A stretch of DNA of 64,000 bases from Choristoneura fumiferana. Lineage: Eukaryota > Arthropoda > Insecta > Lepidoptera > Tortricidae. Positions 55,801 to 64,000 of this stretch are shown here, piece after piece; position 1 is the stretch's first letter; each line of letters opens with the position of its first letter. A model generated the notes under the pieces. It saw only the letters and a program-made list of their open reading frames with translations, was not told the origin of the DNA and did no database searches. Location of the stretch: assembly GCF_025370935.1 (NCBI RefSeq), contig NC_133485.1, positions 8,049,856 through 8,113,855 of the forward strand, read 5' to 3'. Both the position numbers and the translations under genes were made by a program.

Positions 55801-56060
55801 CGAACCAATCACGCCCTAAGAGATTCGGGCCTTTGCCTTTCGCAACAAAACATCTAAATCACGAGTAATGTCTTTGTACTGCACTCGAAGCGTCGCCCGA
55901 CCCAGCAGCGCGACTGGTGAGTCGGTCCAGGTGCGCAGCGCCAGCGGCGGCGGCTGCAGCGGCGGGCGCGGGTGTTCCAACGCGCGCGCCACGTGCGCTC
56001 GTTCACCAGCGAGAAGCTCGCGCCCGTGTCCACCTGCATGTCCGTCGGCGGCCGTTTAAC
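52889..56060 (-). pseudogene. pol region of the Ty3/gypsy element (protease, RT, RNase H, integrase), frameshifted
   Basis: Read from the right: a protease with active-site VDTGAS near 56,017-56,038; RT at 55,671-54,944 with FSTLDLDRAYTQV and a catalytic box LIDDI where YLDD or VDD is usual; RNase H at 54,818-54,342 (CDSSEYGVGAVL, TDHKPL); integrase at 54,163-53,374 with an HHCC-type finger (H...CSKCLENRHMPPK) and the D, D, E triad in VDFAGPF, DNGTSFVSG and NGLAERMVQ. A tail follows to 52,889. At least six frame changes split these pieces. The motifs are intact, so the breaks may be consensus errors as much as decay. It would copy and insert the element's own RNA. Confidence 0.85.
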
Positions 56061-56061
56061 G

Positions 56062-56950
56062 TCACGACCACTTCGTAAGGCGGCCGCGCGCTGACGCGGA
56101 CGCCGCCCACGTTGTATATGCCACCGATGTAATCGTCCTTGTCCTCCTCCTGTAGTGAACTGCTTTGTAGCCGCGTTTCTTTTTGGCGATACAAATTTTC
56201 TCCAAGTGTCCTCTTTTCTTACAAAAACGGCACACTGCGTTGACGAAACGACATTCTCCGCCGTGTGGTCCCCGCACCTGTAGCACAGGCGAGTGACCGC
56301 CTTTGCCTGCACGGCGTTGACGTCCATCGCTTCGGCTGCGCCGTCGATGTCGACGCGGCGTGTGTGGGTGCGTCAGGGGTGCCGTTCGCTCCGTAATTAG
56401 TCACTATCATACGAATGTCTTTCCGCACTCTCCGATGATAGCATAGCATCCACGACATTCTGGTAGGTGAGGCCGTCTTTTTTAATAGTTCGTACTGCAA
56501 TCTATGGTCGCTCATACCGCACACAGTCGTCGCGTAACATACGTTCCAAGTCGCTGAAGTTACAAGACGAACTAATCTTTCGTAAGTGTCGGTTATATAT
56601 TCGGATGCCTTCTCTCCTGACGTTGATCACGCTTGTAAAATTTTAAGACATGGAGATTTCATTGGGTTTCGGGCTGTAATGTTTGGTTAAAACAGTTTCA
56701 ATGTCACCAAATGTCACATCACTAGTTTTGCTCGGTGTAATCAACGCTAAACAAGTCTCAACACTTGTGCACACACACAGTAAAGAAATTAGCTTTTTTA
56801 TCCTTATCAGTGTCAATACCGTTTGCTAAAAAGCATATTTTAACCTGTCCAAGTAATTGTCCCAACTGTCCACTTGAGGATTAAACTCATTAAACTTCAC
56901 GGATTTTTTTTGACATTTTGGTTTAAAAAGTTCACTTTTACACTTCGTCG
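56062..56950 (-). pseudogene. gag region of the Ty3/gypsy element with CCHC knuckles
   Basis: Between the putative primer-binding site and the protease. A CX2CX4HX4C knuckle (CRFCKKRGHLEKIC) is clear near 56,205-56,250, and a second one (CYRCGDH...) just before it is broken by a frame change. The upstream capsid part is in short disjoint frames and shows no recognisable motif. Inferred role: RNA packaging for the element. Confidence 0.7.
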
Positions 56951-56954
56951 CCAC

Positions 56955-57108
56955 TAATATGTCCAGTAAAACACTTATAGTCCTCAAAATACACTTTATT
57001 CAGCTAGGAGCTTGCTTGCATGCATACATGGGAATGTGTTGTCTACCCTACATCAATCACCTTTTATATAAAAAAGCAAGAGAGTTCTACCCACTTAATT
57101 ATAATGTC
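56955..57108 (-). repeat. 5' LTR of the Ty3/gypsy element
   Basis: Direct repeat of 52,649-52,806 (TATGTCCAGTAAAACACTTA, CCTACATCAATCACCTTTTA in both), with small deletions relative to the other copy. As the element is on the minus strand this is its upstream LTR, expected to hold promoter and poly(A) signals. Confidence 0.85.
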
Positions 57109-57371
57109 ACGCATACGAAATATCATTACACAGGATCAATAATATGCATCTATTAACGTAAGCTATGTAGGTTAGATTGCCAAAACAGTATTACTGTTAT
57201 TGATTTTCATCAATGTGACACAAGGTCGTCGGAGCACCGCTTGCGGAGCTCCTATTCCGCGCAGTTATTGCACTTCTCGCCTTGTCGCAATTCTAACCTA
57301 ACCTAAGTTTGCAGGTCAATTTATCTAAATTGATTGATTTTAATTTTTTTTTTTTTTGATTAACTAATTGA
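57109..57371. other. Flank between the LTR element and the assembly gap
   Basis: AT-rich with a GC-richer block near 57,220-57,300 (GGTCGTCGGAGCACCGCTTG, TAACCTAACCTAAG), probably a dispersed repeat, and a T-run before the gap. No coding sequence seen. Confidence 0.5.
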
Positions 57372-57471
57372 NNNNNNNNNNNNNNNNNNNNNNNNNNNNN
57401 NNNNNNNNNNNNNNNNNNNNNNNNNNNNNNNNNNNNNNNNNNNNNNNNNNNNNNNNNNNNNNNNNNNNNNN
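57372..57471. other. Assembly gap (100 N)
   Basis: Exactly 100 unknown bases, the conventional length for a scaffold join of unknown size. The sequence to its right does not continue the sequence to its left (see 57,472). Confidence 0.98.
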
Positions 57472-58408
57472 ATCTGCAGTGGTAACCTTGTGCCAGTCTT
57501 TGTTGTTGGTGAGCGGGCGGTTAGAGCGGCCAGCGGCGCGCGGCGAAGGCGGCCCAGCGCGGCGGCTGCACGCGCGCGCGCACCAGCCGCCGCCATCGCG
57601 CCGCACAACCGCGCCGCACGCGCTCAGCGACAGGTCGTCCAGGTACCCGAAGATGCAGTAACACTGACAACGTGGGTGATACTCTTTACCGTGCCCGGAT
57701 GATACCGACATGGAAATACCGACCCTGTTTTTCATGTACTTACACGCCCATAGAAGTTCGTGTCAGTTTCTATGGTGTGTACATGAAAAACGGGTCGGTA
57801 TTTACACTAGGTATTATCCGACCAGTAAAGAGTGTCACCCGACCACATAATATGAGGTACATGTCCATAGCACGTTGGTGTCTTTAAAGGCGGTAAATAA
57901 GGAATACGAAGCGAGAGTGAGTCTATTATGAAGTCATAGAAGCTCGAAGTCGAGCTTGATGTGTATGGCAAGTGAAATTCGGGCAAATGAAAATTTGGGC
58001 AAGTAAAGGTCAACGGGTCCTACCACCTGCTGTTATCCTGAGTGTATCTTTTTTATAATATTTTGTTCAGAATGATAATGAGGGAAAAATATGCTGTAAG
58101 AATCCTGAAATACCTATGGCACAATATTCCTTATTGAATGCCATGCATCTATAAACTAAGTTACTGATTACTTATATACGTTCTACAGAAAGCAATGGTG
58201 AATATAATTGTGAGCAGCTGCTTATTAACAACAAATCTACTGCATCAACCACATTCCATGTAGGGATGCACGTTACAACTAGATTTTTATGAAGATTGAT
58301 TCAATTGGATACAATCTATGTGATTTTTTAATTGATTCATTTCAATATGATCTACAACAGATTTGATTAATGAGTAAGGTAAATCGTATCCTTTAAATCG
58401 TATTCAGA
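57472..58408. repeat. Second copy of 35,032-35,972 (probable misplaced haplotype)
   Basis: Starting with ATCTGCAGTGGTAACCTTGT, about 937 bp match 35,032-35,972 at very high identity and in the same orientation, including the F-box exon, the adjacent palindromic MITE and intron 3 sequence. Differences are mostly one- or two-base indels. The match ends at TATTCAGAG (58,408), where a non-LTR element begins; the first copy continues with ACAATGTATTAATTT. Confidence 0.93.
57487..57663 (-). pseudogene. Duplicate of the F-box exon, broken by indels
   Basis: Corresponds to coding exon 4 at 35,047-35,222 (same LTNNKDWHK end on the minus strand). It has an inserted T in the CGGTTAGAGC region, extra bases in the GCGCCGCACAACC stretch and a two-base loss near the acceptor, all of which shift the frame. 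No other exon of the gene is present beside it, so this is an allelic or assembly duplicate, not a functional paralogue. Confidence 0.8.
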
Positions 58409-59143
58409 GGGGGTGTAGGGCGGAATGAGTACGCTTGGGTATGCGGCGCTGAGCTATTGGCTCGTTCCTGTCAAGTCTGTTATACGCGTCCACGTCGCCC
58501 CCAGCTCGCCGACGTACGGGCTTGGGGGCGAACCCACTCCGTAATCACCTAATGAGTGGGTCGCGCACCCTGGTAATACTGTGGTCGGTAACGGGCGTCG
58601 CATAATACCATCTACCCCGGACCGCAGTAGCTAAGTATGACAGGCCATCTGCCGGGTATAGTAGGTGACCCGGTGGATTTAACACTGCCTACCTGCGTGT
58701 GTCCTGCGCAGTTGATCGCCGTGCGCAGGGATGAAGGAGTCCTGGGGGGTTGAGTCGAACGGGGTCGGGGTTACCTCGGGAGACAACACGCCCTCTTTGG
58801 TCTGGATTTCAGGCTAAACGGTAGCCTCGCAGCTAGCCACTGCGGGGAAATGGACACGCGTAACTGCACGGATGAGCTGGGTGCATTACGCTGGCGAGAC
58901 GGGGTGGGGTCCTCCGGGAGGGCAAGGGAACCGGCCATGCTGACGGAACAAGGGTGGCGGAACCACTGGTGGTTGGGATGGATCACGATCATCAGCCGTC
59001 ATCTGTAGTTCCCGATGTCGCGCAAGGAACCTAACCTGCACCGTCTATATCTGCTGCGTAGCCCCGGTGTCGTACACGACATCCCCAATGTTGCGGGCTC
59101 CATGGAGGGTAGGGAGCGCGGCGGATGAAGCAAAAACCCAACT

Positions 59144-60934
59144 ATGGAACAAAAAAGGTCCATAACCCAGGGACCAGATGGGAAACCTGACGGTACCTTA
59201 CAGGTGGGCGGAACCGCGAAAGCGGGTCCATCCACTCACACGTCTTCAGGGTCTGCGCAAGCGGAACCTAACCGACAACACAAACAACGGGAGGGCGGGG
59301 CCACAATCGTGGAACTACCCTCCTTCACACGCGGAGCCAAGGCAGCGATGTCGACCTTGGCCTCCGCAAGCACACACACACATGGGGGCGGTGCTGCTAA
59401 GGTGGGACCGCCACACACCAAGCCACGTAAGTCCGTGGTCGGTCAAGGGAAGGCTGGGAAACCAGCTGGACCGAAGCCGACCACGTCGACTGCGAGCGAC
59501 CATACAGGCCCAGCGCCACCTCAGGGAGGTGCAAAGCCAAAGGCGGGAGCGACTCCTGACGTCTCCGCGGCAACAGGGCAACCTGAGGCTAGTGGATCGA
59601 CGACGGGAGGAGCTGCCGACCTCAAACATTTTGACGAGGCGTGGACTCTTGTTGACCACCGCCGGGGCAAAGGCAAGTCCGGCAAGGCGGTGGGAAGCGC
59701 TAGTGGTGCGGGAACCTCCCAAGCTGGAAGCGGTCCTGCGCCCAAGCGCAAGAGCAAGAAGCAGCGCCAGCGTCAAAAGGAGCGGGCGAAAGCGGCGAAA
59801 GCTGCTAAGCGCGAGGCAACAGCTCTTGCCAAGAAAAACCCCAAAATAAAGGGGAACGTCAAGTTTGCGAAGGGAGCGGCAGGCAGCCAGGGCAACCAGG
59901 TAGCCGGTCGAGGCCAACGCAACGAGACGCAAGGTCAGAGCAAAGCCGGGGCTAAAGGTCCGACTCAGGCTACGGCTAAAAGGAACCGCCATGACGACAC
60001 ACAGTCGCCAAGAGGCGGGTCCAAGAAGCCGAGGCTTGAGGAAGGAGCTGAAGCCTCGTACGCGGAGGCGGTGCGGTCGGAGCTACTGGTTGCGGTAACA
60101 GCCGCGACCGGTGAGCCCCTGACTGCGCAGGCCTCTGCAGAAATACAGGCACGCCTGCAGGAGCAGTTGCTCGAGCAGGCAGTGCAAGAAACAGGCATCG
60201 ACTGGAGTGGGGACCCCCAGTTTAGGGGGAAACCAATCCTTGCCAACGGCGCCCTGAAATTGTGGTGTGAGGACCACGAAACAGTTGAGTGGCTCACAAA
60301 AACAATTGCGGGGTTTACTTTGTCCACTGGTACTGGACTGATGGTAAAACGTCAGTGCGACCTAGTCCGGATGGTTCGCTGTGGCGTCCTGCTACCGGGT
60401 GACCAGCCGGACATCTGGAAGGTGGGACGCGCACTGCGCTACCAAAACAAGTGGGCAAGGGTGGACAGCTGGCTCCTCCATAAAGTGGACCGGCAAGAGG
60501 GGGACACGTTCCTCATCTTCAGTGCTCCGGAGGACGTGGTGCAGACCCTGATTGAACGGGAGCGCCGACTCTGCTACATGCTAGGGTCGGTGTACGTGAA
60601 ATTTCAGGGTCCGAAAGGTAAATTTACCGAGCACCTGCCAACGGACACGGGCCACGAGGAGGAAGCCACCGGCTCCAAACAGGAAGCCACCGGCTCCAAA
60701 CAGGCGAAGGGAATGAAGCCAAGGGAACACCCGGCTGACCCTAAGCCTCCTCCACAAGCGCAGTCGAGCCCCCTGAAGCCGACCCATGAAGCAGAGGACG
60801 AGGAGGAGCTGCTTCTGGGTTCGGAGGGAGGCTCTTGCGCTGCGGGCCTAGGCAACCTGGCCCTTGGGGGGTCAGATTGGGAGGAGATGGAGGTGCTGTC
60901 GTCAGATGGCGAACCCAAATCCCCCAATCTGTAA
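59144..60934 (+). CDS. ORF1 (gag-like) of the non-LTR element, 596 aa
   Basis: Intact frame of 596 residues. The N-terminal half (1-290) is low-complexity, rich in Ala, Gly, Lys, Thr and Pro with a basic stretch (PKRKSKKQRQRQKERAKAAK) likely to bind RNA or act as a nuclear signal. A folded domain at about 340-500 (DWSGDPQFRGKPILANGALK, then VRCGVLLPGDQPDIWKVGRA) resembles the DUF4780-type ORF1 domain of insect non-LTR elements. The acidic tail carries a tandem EEATGSKQ-type duplication. No zinc knuckle is seen. Expected role: a nucleoprotein coat for element RNA. Its end overlaps the ORF2 start by 29 bases. Confidence 0.85.
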   Translation: MEQKRSITQGPDGKPDGTLQVGGTAKAGPSTHTSSGSAQAEPNRQHKQREGGATIVELPSFTRGAKAAMSTLASASTHTHGGGAAKVGPPHTKPRKSVVGQGKAGKPAGPKPTTSTASDHTGPAPPQGGAKPKAGATPDVSAATGQPEASGSTTGGAADLKHFDEAWTLVDHRRGKGKSGKAVGSASGAGTSQAGSGPAPKRKSKKQRQRQKERAKAAKAAKREATALAKKNPKIKGNVKFAKGAAGSQGNQVAGRGQRNETQGQSKAGAKGPTQATAKRNRHDDTQSPRGGSKKPRLEEGAEASYAEAVRSELLVAVTAATGEPLTAQASAEIQARLQEQLLEQAVQETGIDWSGDPQFRGKPILANGALKLWCEDHETVEWLTKTIAGFTLSTGTGLMVKRQCDLVRMVRCGVLLPGDQPDIWKVGRALRYQNKWARVDSWLLHKVDRQEGDTFLIFSAPEDVVQTLIERERRLCYMLGSVYVKFQGPKGKFTEHLPTDTGHEEEATGSKQEATGSKQAKGMKPREHPADPKPPPQAQSSPLKPTHEAEDEEELLLGSEGGSCAAGLGNLALGGSDWEEMEVLSSDGEPKSPNL

Positions 60935-63900
60935 CCTCATACAAGCCAACCTCCACCACAGTGTGACCGCAACGGCTCAGATGCGGAAATGGTTGGAGGT
61001 CAACCCAACAGCCATTGCCCTGATCCAGGAGCCGTGGGTCAGGAATGGCATCGTATGCGGACTCCGAAGTGCAGGAGGTAAGATAGTCACATACACGGGC
61101 CCGGATAATCCACGGGCCTGCATCTACATCTCCAAGAACATACATGCGCATGCTCTAACGAGTTTCTGTTCTAGAGATCTGTGCGCTATTAAAGTGCATA
61201 GAGCGCAAGATCACAGCCTGCCAGAGGTGGTCGTCGCCTCAGTCTACATGCCAGAGGCTGATGCACCACCGCCACACGACATGACGAGGCTGGTAACCTA
61301 CTGCGAAGAGGTCGGATTGCAGCTCATCATTGCCACTGACTCCAACGCACACCACGTCCTCTGGGGGGATGCAAGTTACAAACGAGAGAGGTAAGCTTCT
61401 TGTTGAATACCTGATGACCACGAATCTGAACATCATGAATGTGGGATCGGAACCCACTTTTGTGAATAGACGTAGCAGAACGATCATCGACCTAACACTG
61501 GCTACAGAAGCGGCATCAGGAACCATCTCTAACTGGCATGTGTCCAAGGAGATATCATGTTCTGATCATAGATGGATCCGCTTCGACATGCAGGTAGTTA
61601 CAGTCCCTGTTTCCCCAAAGCGTAACCCACGCAAAACCAACCGCGTGCTTTACGCCAATAGACTGGATCAGCTGCTCGGGGAGCGGTCGTGCCCAGACAG
61701 ACTCGTGGGGACGGGACAGATAGAAAAACAGGTAGATATACTGACTGATAGTATCACAGACTCCTACCACGCTGCATGTCCTTTATCAACCCCGTCAGAG
61801 AGCACCAACAACAAGGTGAAATGGTGGGGTCCTGAACTGGAAAGGCTCAGGAAAAAGGTAAGACAACTATTAAACAGAGCAATGAATACATGCGCGGATC
61901 TGGACTGGGACAACTACAAGGAAGCCAAGTCCAGATACAAAAAACGACTAAGGTACAGAAGTACCGAATCGTGGCGCAAATTCTGCAGCAGCATAGAGAC
62001 CTGCGTACAGGGCTCCCTAAAAAAGCCAGATAACACCTTCACCGGCACACCAGAGGAAACAGAGCGCGTACTGGTACAGACACACTTTCCAGGCTGCCAC
62101 ATCATGCGCTCAGTCCACTGGTCCGAGGAGGAGACAGTTACAACCGAGGAGCACTGGCAACAAGCACTCGAGGTAATTAGCCCATCAAAGGTTAAATGGG
62201 CAATTAGTAGCTTCGACTCCTTTAAATCCCCAGGCCTGGATGAGATCTTCCCGGCACTCCTAAAGTGGGGAGGACATCGACTGATCCAAAGGCTCACCAC
62301 CGTTTTCACAGCATGTTTAGCTCATAGATACATACCGAAACGGTGGAGGGAGGTAAAGGTAATATTCATCCCGAAACCTGGGAAAAGCGACTACTCCGAA
62401 CCCAAGGCACACAGACCCATTAGTCTCACCTCGTTCTTGCTGAAGACTATGGAGAGGCTCTGTGACCGGGATCTGAGAGAACATGCCCTAGCTACAATAC
62501 GTCTACACTCACACCAGCATGCGTATAGCCAAGGTAAATCAACAGAGTCAGCTCTACATGCAGTGGTCAGCAGAATAGAAGAGGCCATTGAAAATAAATC
62601 AATGTGCCTCGGCACCTTCATCGACATTGAAGGAGCCTTCGATAAGACCAACTTCAGCAGCATCACTTCGGCCCTGACAAGACACAGAGTGAATCCGGTC
62701 ATGGTCGAATGGATAGGTAACATGCTCAGCAAAAGAATCATCAGACTCAACTCATCTGAGACACAACATGCACTGGTAGCCAGAGGATGTCCACAAGGAG
62801 GGGTGTTGTCACCACTACTGTGGAACATGGTAGTAAATGACCTCATAACCAGACTTAACCAACACCATTACTACACGATCGGGTACGCTGACGATATTGC
62901 TATATTAATAAGCGGTAGAGTCAGCAGCACTGTGTGTGACGTCACGCAGCAGGCAATACGGATCGTGGAACGATGGTGCATCGAAAACGAACTAACTGTC
63001 AACCCCAAGAAGACAGAACAGGTAATGTTCACAAACAAACGGCTGCTGGGCAACTATAACCCCCCCAGACTGTTCAATACGGAACTACAGTTCAGTTCGG
63101 AGGTAAAGTATCTAGGAGTAATACTGGATAGCAAATTGAACTGGAGTAACCATCTCAACAATAAGATCGACAAGGCCACGGTGGCTTTCTGGCAGTGCCG
63201 TAGAATGGTAGGTAAGCAATGGGGTTTATCACCCAAGGTCACTCTATGGCTATACCAGTCAGTCATCAGACCTATAATCAGCTACGGTGCAGTGGTTTGG
63301 TGGCCACGAACCAAACTAATCACCGTCGAAGCAAAGCTACAACGATTCCAGAGGCTGGCTTGCATGGCAACCACGGGCTGTATGAGGACGACTCCGACTG
63401 CGGCCCTGGAAGCTTTGCTTGGCCTGCCGCCGCTGCATCTGTTTATCCAACAGGAGGCGGGAGCGACGGCGGTAAGACTAAAAAAGCTAAACCTATGGAA
63501 AAGCGTAAGTGTTCCACACGCCAAACTGCTTGATGAACTGGTACACAGGGAACCACTCTTTGAGGCGGTCACCGACAGGATACCCAAACAGTACGTATTC
63601 GATAAAAAATACAAGATACAACTACACGAAGACCCGGGGGAAGGACTCAACTTGAAAGAGCTAAGGATCTTCACGGACGGGTCAAAGACATCAACTGGTA
63701 CAGGCTCTGGAACACACTCAGAGGACCTGAATATCAACATATCAAAGCCACTAGGAGCCCATAATACCGTCTTCCAAGCGGAATGTATGGGAATCATAAT
63801 GGCAACTGCAGCGATTGACTCCAGGAAGGTACAGGATTTTCCTATCCGTATACTTTCTGACAGCAAATCGGTCTTGCAAGCCCTGCAGAGCGATACAATG

Positions 63901-64000
63901 ACATCAGGGCTAATCTACGAGTGCCATTGAGCTCTGACGTTGGTAAGTGAGACAAACACCATAACACTACAATGGATAAAAGGACACAGTGGATCGCGAG
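60906..64000 (+). pseudogene. ORF2 of the non-LTR element (APE endonuclease, RT, RNase H), one frameshift and one stop
   Basis: From ATG 60,906 (MANPNPPICNLIQANL) the endonuclease runs to about 61,380, with QEPWV and the DSNAHH motif. The frame then shifts by one base; the continuation (NERGKLLVEY, then ISCSDHRWIRFD) completes the domain from about 61,373. RT spans about 62,160-63,050 with RPISLTSFLLKTMERL, the finger SQGKSTESALH and catalytic box GYADDIAI. RNase H begins near 63,664 (IFTDGSKTSTGTG, FQAECMGI, LSDSKSVLQAL). An in-frame TGA at 63,928 interrupts it, after which the same frame continues (LQWIKGHSGS) to the window end. The two lesions may be real or sequencing errors. It would nick target DNA and reverse transcribe the element RNA. 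Confidence 0.87.

Larger units (their letters stand above)
52649..57108 (-). mobile_element. Ty3/gypsy LTR retrotransposon (Mag-like), ~4.5 kb, gag-pol frames broken
   Basis: Two ~155-bp direct repeats (52,649-52,806 and 56,955-57,108) bound a minus-strand gag-pol. After the 5' LTR (right end) comes TGGCGACGAAGTG, a likely primer-binding site; before the 3' LTR lies a polypurine tract (minus GGGGGGAGG, 52,814-52,822). Domain order is gag zinc knuckle, protease, RT, RNase H, integrase, which is Ty3/gypsy order. Short LTRs, no env-like frame and the style of the RT-integrase suggest the Mag (K02A2.6-like) group; this is a judgement without alignment. I could not identify a target-site duplication. 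It sits in the SGF29 intron, antisense to the gene. Confidence 0.9.
58409..64000 (+). mobile_element. Non-LTR retrotransposon (LOA/I-like, RNase H-bearing), truncated by window end
   Basis: Runs from GGGGTGTAGGGCGGAATGAG at 58,409 past the window edge. A GC-rich 5' UTR of about 735 bp precedes ORF1 (59,144-60,934) and an overlapping ORF2 with endonuclease, RT and RNase H. APE-type endonuclease plus C-terminal RNase H fits the I group (LOA, I and related clades); a CCHC motif cannot be checked because the 3' end is missing. The 5' junction is exact against the empty copy at ~35,972, so this is probably a full-length, recent insertion in intron 3 of the F-box/E2-like gene on one haplotype, antisense to it. 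The high GC content contrasts with the host DNA. Confidence 0.9.

Noticed and set aside
57364..57735. Second functional F-box gene at the gap
   Set aside because: Only one exon with intron flank is present, frameshifted and near-identical to 35,047-35,222, directly after a 100-N gap. Best explained as an allelic duplicate.
59315..59992. 225-residue minus-strand frame in the non-LTR element
   Set aside because: GC-rich shadow of ORF1, which is intact on the plus strand and followed by a matching ORF2.

Overview
This window is nuclear DNA from an insect, most likely a moth or butterfly. The grounds are: introns with GT/AG borders in conserved animal genes, AT-rich intergenic DNA crowded with palindromic MITEs, repeat blocks of a kind familiar from lepidopteran genomes (for example at 40,995-41,135 and 23,667-23,960), a Ty3/gypsy element and a LOA/I-type non-LTR element. 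The order assignment is inference; no marker gene settles it.

Layout, left to right. (1) 2-6,301 (+): the C-terminal half of an axonemal inner-arm dynein heavy chain (DNAH3/7/12 type) in one uninterrupted reading frame that is open at the window edge. (2) 10,228-15,290 (-): a small four-exon coiled-coil gene that I rebuilt from splice sites and could not name; it is convergent with the dynein and head-to-head with the next gene. (3) 16,049-23,490 (+): SREK1, a splicing regulator with two RRMs and a long RS domain. (4) 25,841-26,248 (+): an intronless TATA-box gene for a 135-residue Arg/Ser/Gly-repeat, Cys-tailed protein, protamine-like in composition. (5) 26,599-26,901 (+): an orphan terminal exon. 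(6) 27,718-38,356 (-): an eight-exon gene predicted to encode 439 residues: a zinc ribbon, an F-box and a C-terminal ubiquitin-E2 fold whose catalytic Cys is Gly. A 14-copy, 35-bp minisatellite starts at its stop codon. (7) 45,383-49,846 (-): nuclear poly(A)-binding protein PABPN1/Pabp2, all five coding exons. (8) 51,609-52,280 (+): the first exons of SGF29 (SAGA subunit), head-to-head with Pabp2. (9) 52,649-57,108 (-): a Ty3/gypsy retrotransposon in or after the third SGF29 intron, with a decayed or error-ridden gag-pol. (10) 57,372-57,471: a gap of exactly 100 N. (11) 57,472-64,000: a different contig. Its first ~940 bp repeat 35,032-35,972 (F-box exon and flanking intron), then run straight into a LOA/I-like non-LTR element (58,409 to beyond the window). 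The matching empty site is at ~35,972. This is best read as a misplaced alternative haplotype, not a second gene copy.

The cellular genes are mostly housekeeping functions in RNA processing (SREK1, PABPN1), chromatin (SGF29) and ubiquitin (F-box/E2-like), plus one ciliary or sperm motor. They are not an operon or pathway; head-to-head pairs (coiled-coil/SREK1, Pabp2/SGF29) may share promoters. The most unusual object is the F-box plus catalytically dead E2 fusion. Other structures worth checking are the hairpin minisatellite in its 3' UTR, the protamine-like RS gene, and a ~15-bp-periodic array arranged in two opposing blocks at 45,865-46,415.

Frames after ~53 kb must be read with care: the two copies of the F-box exon differ by several single-base indels, so some frameshifts in the retroelements may be consensus errors.
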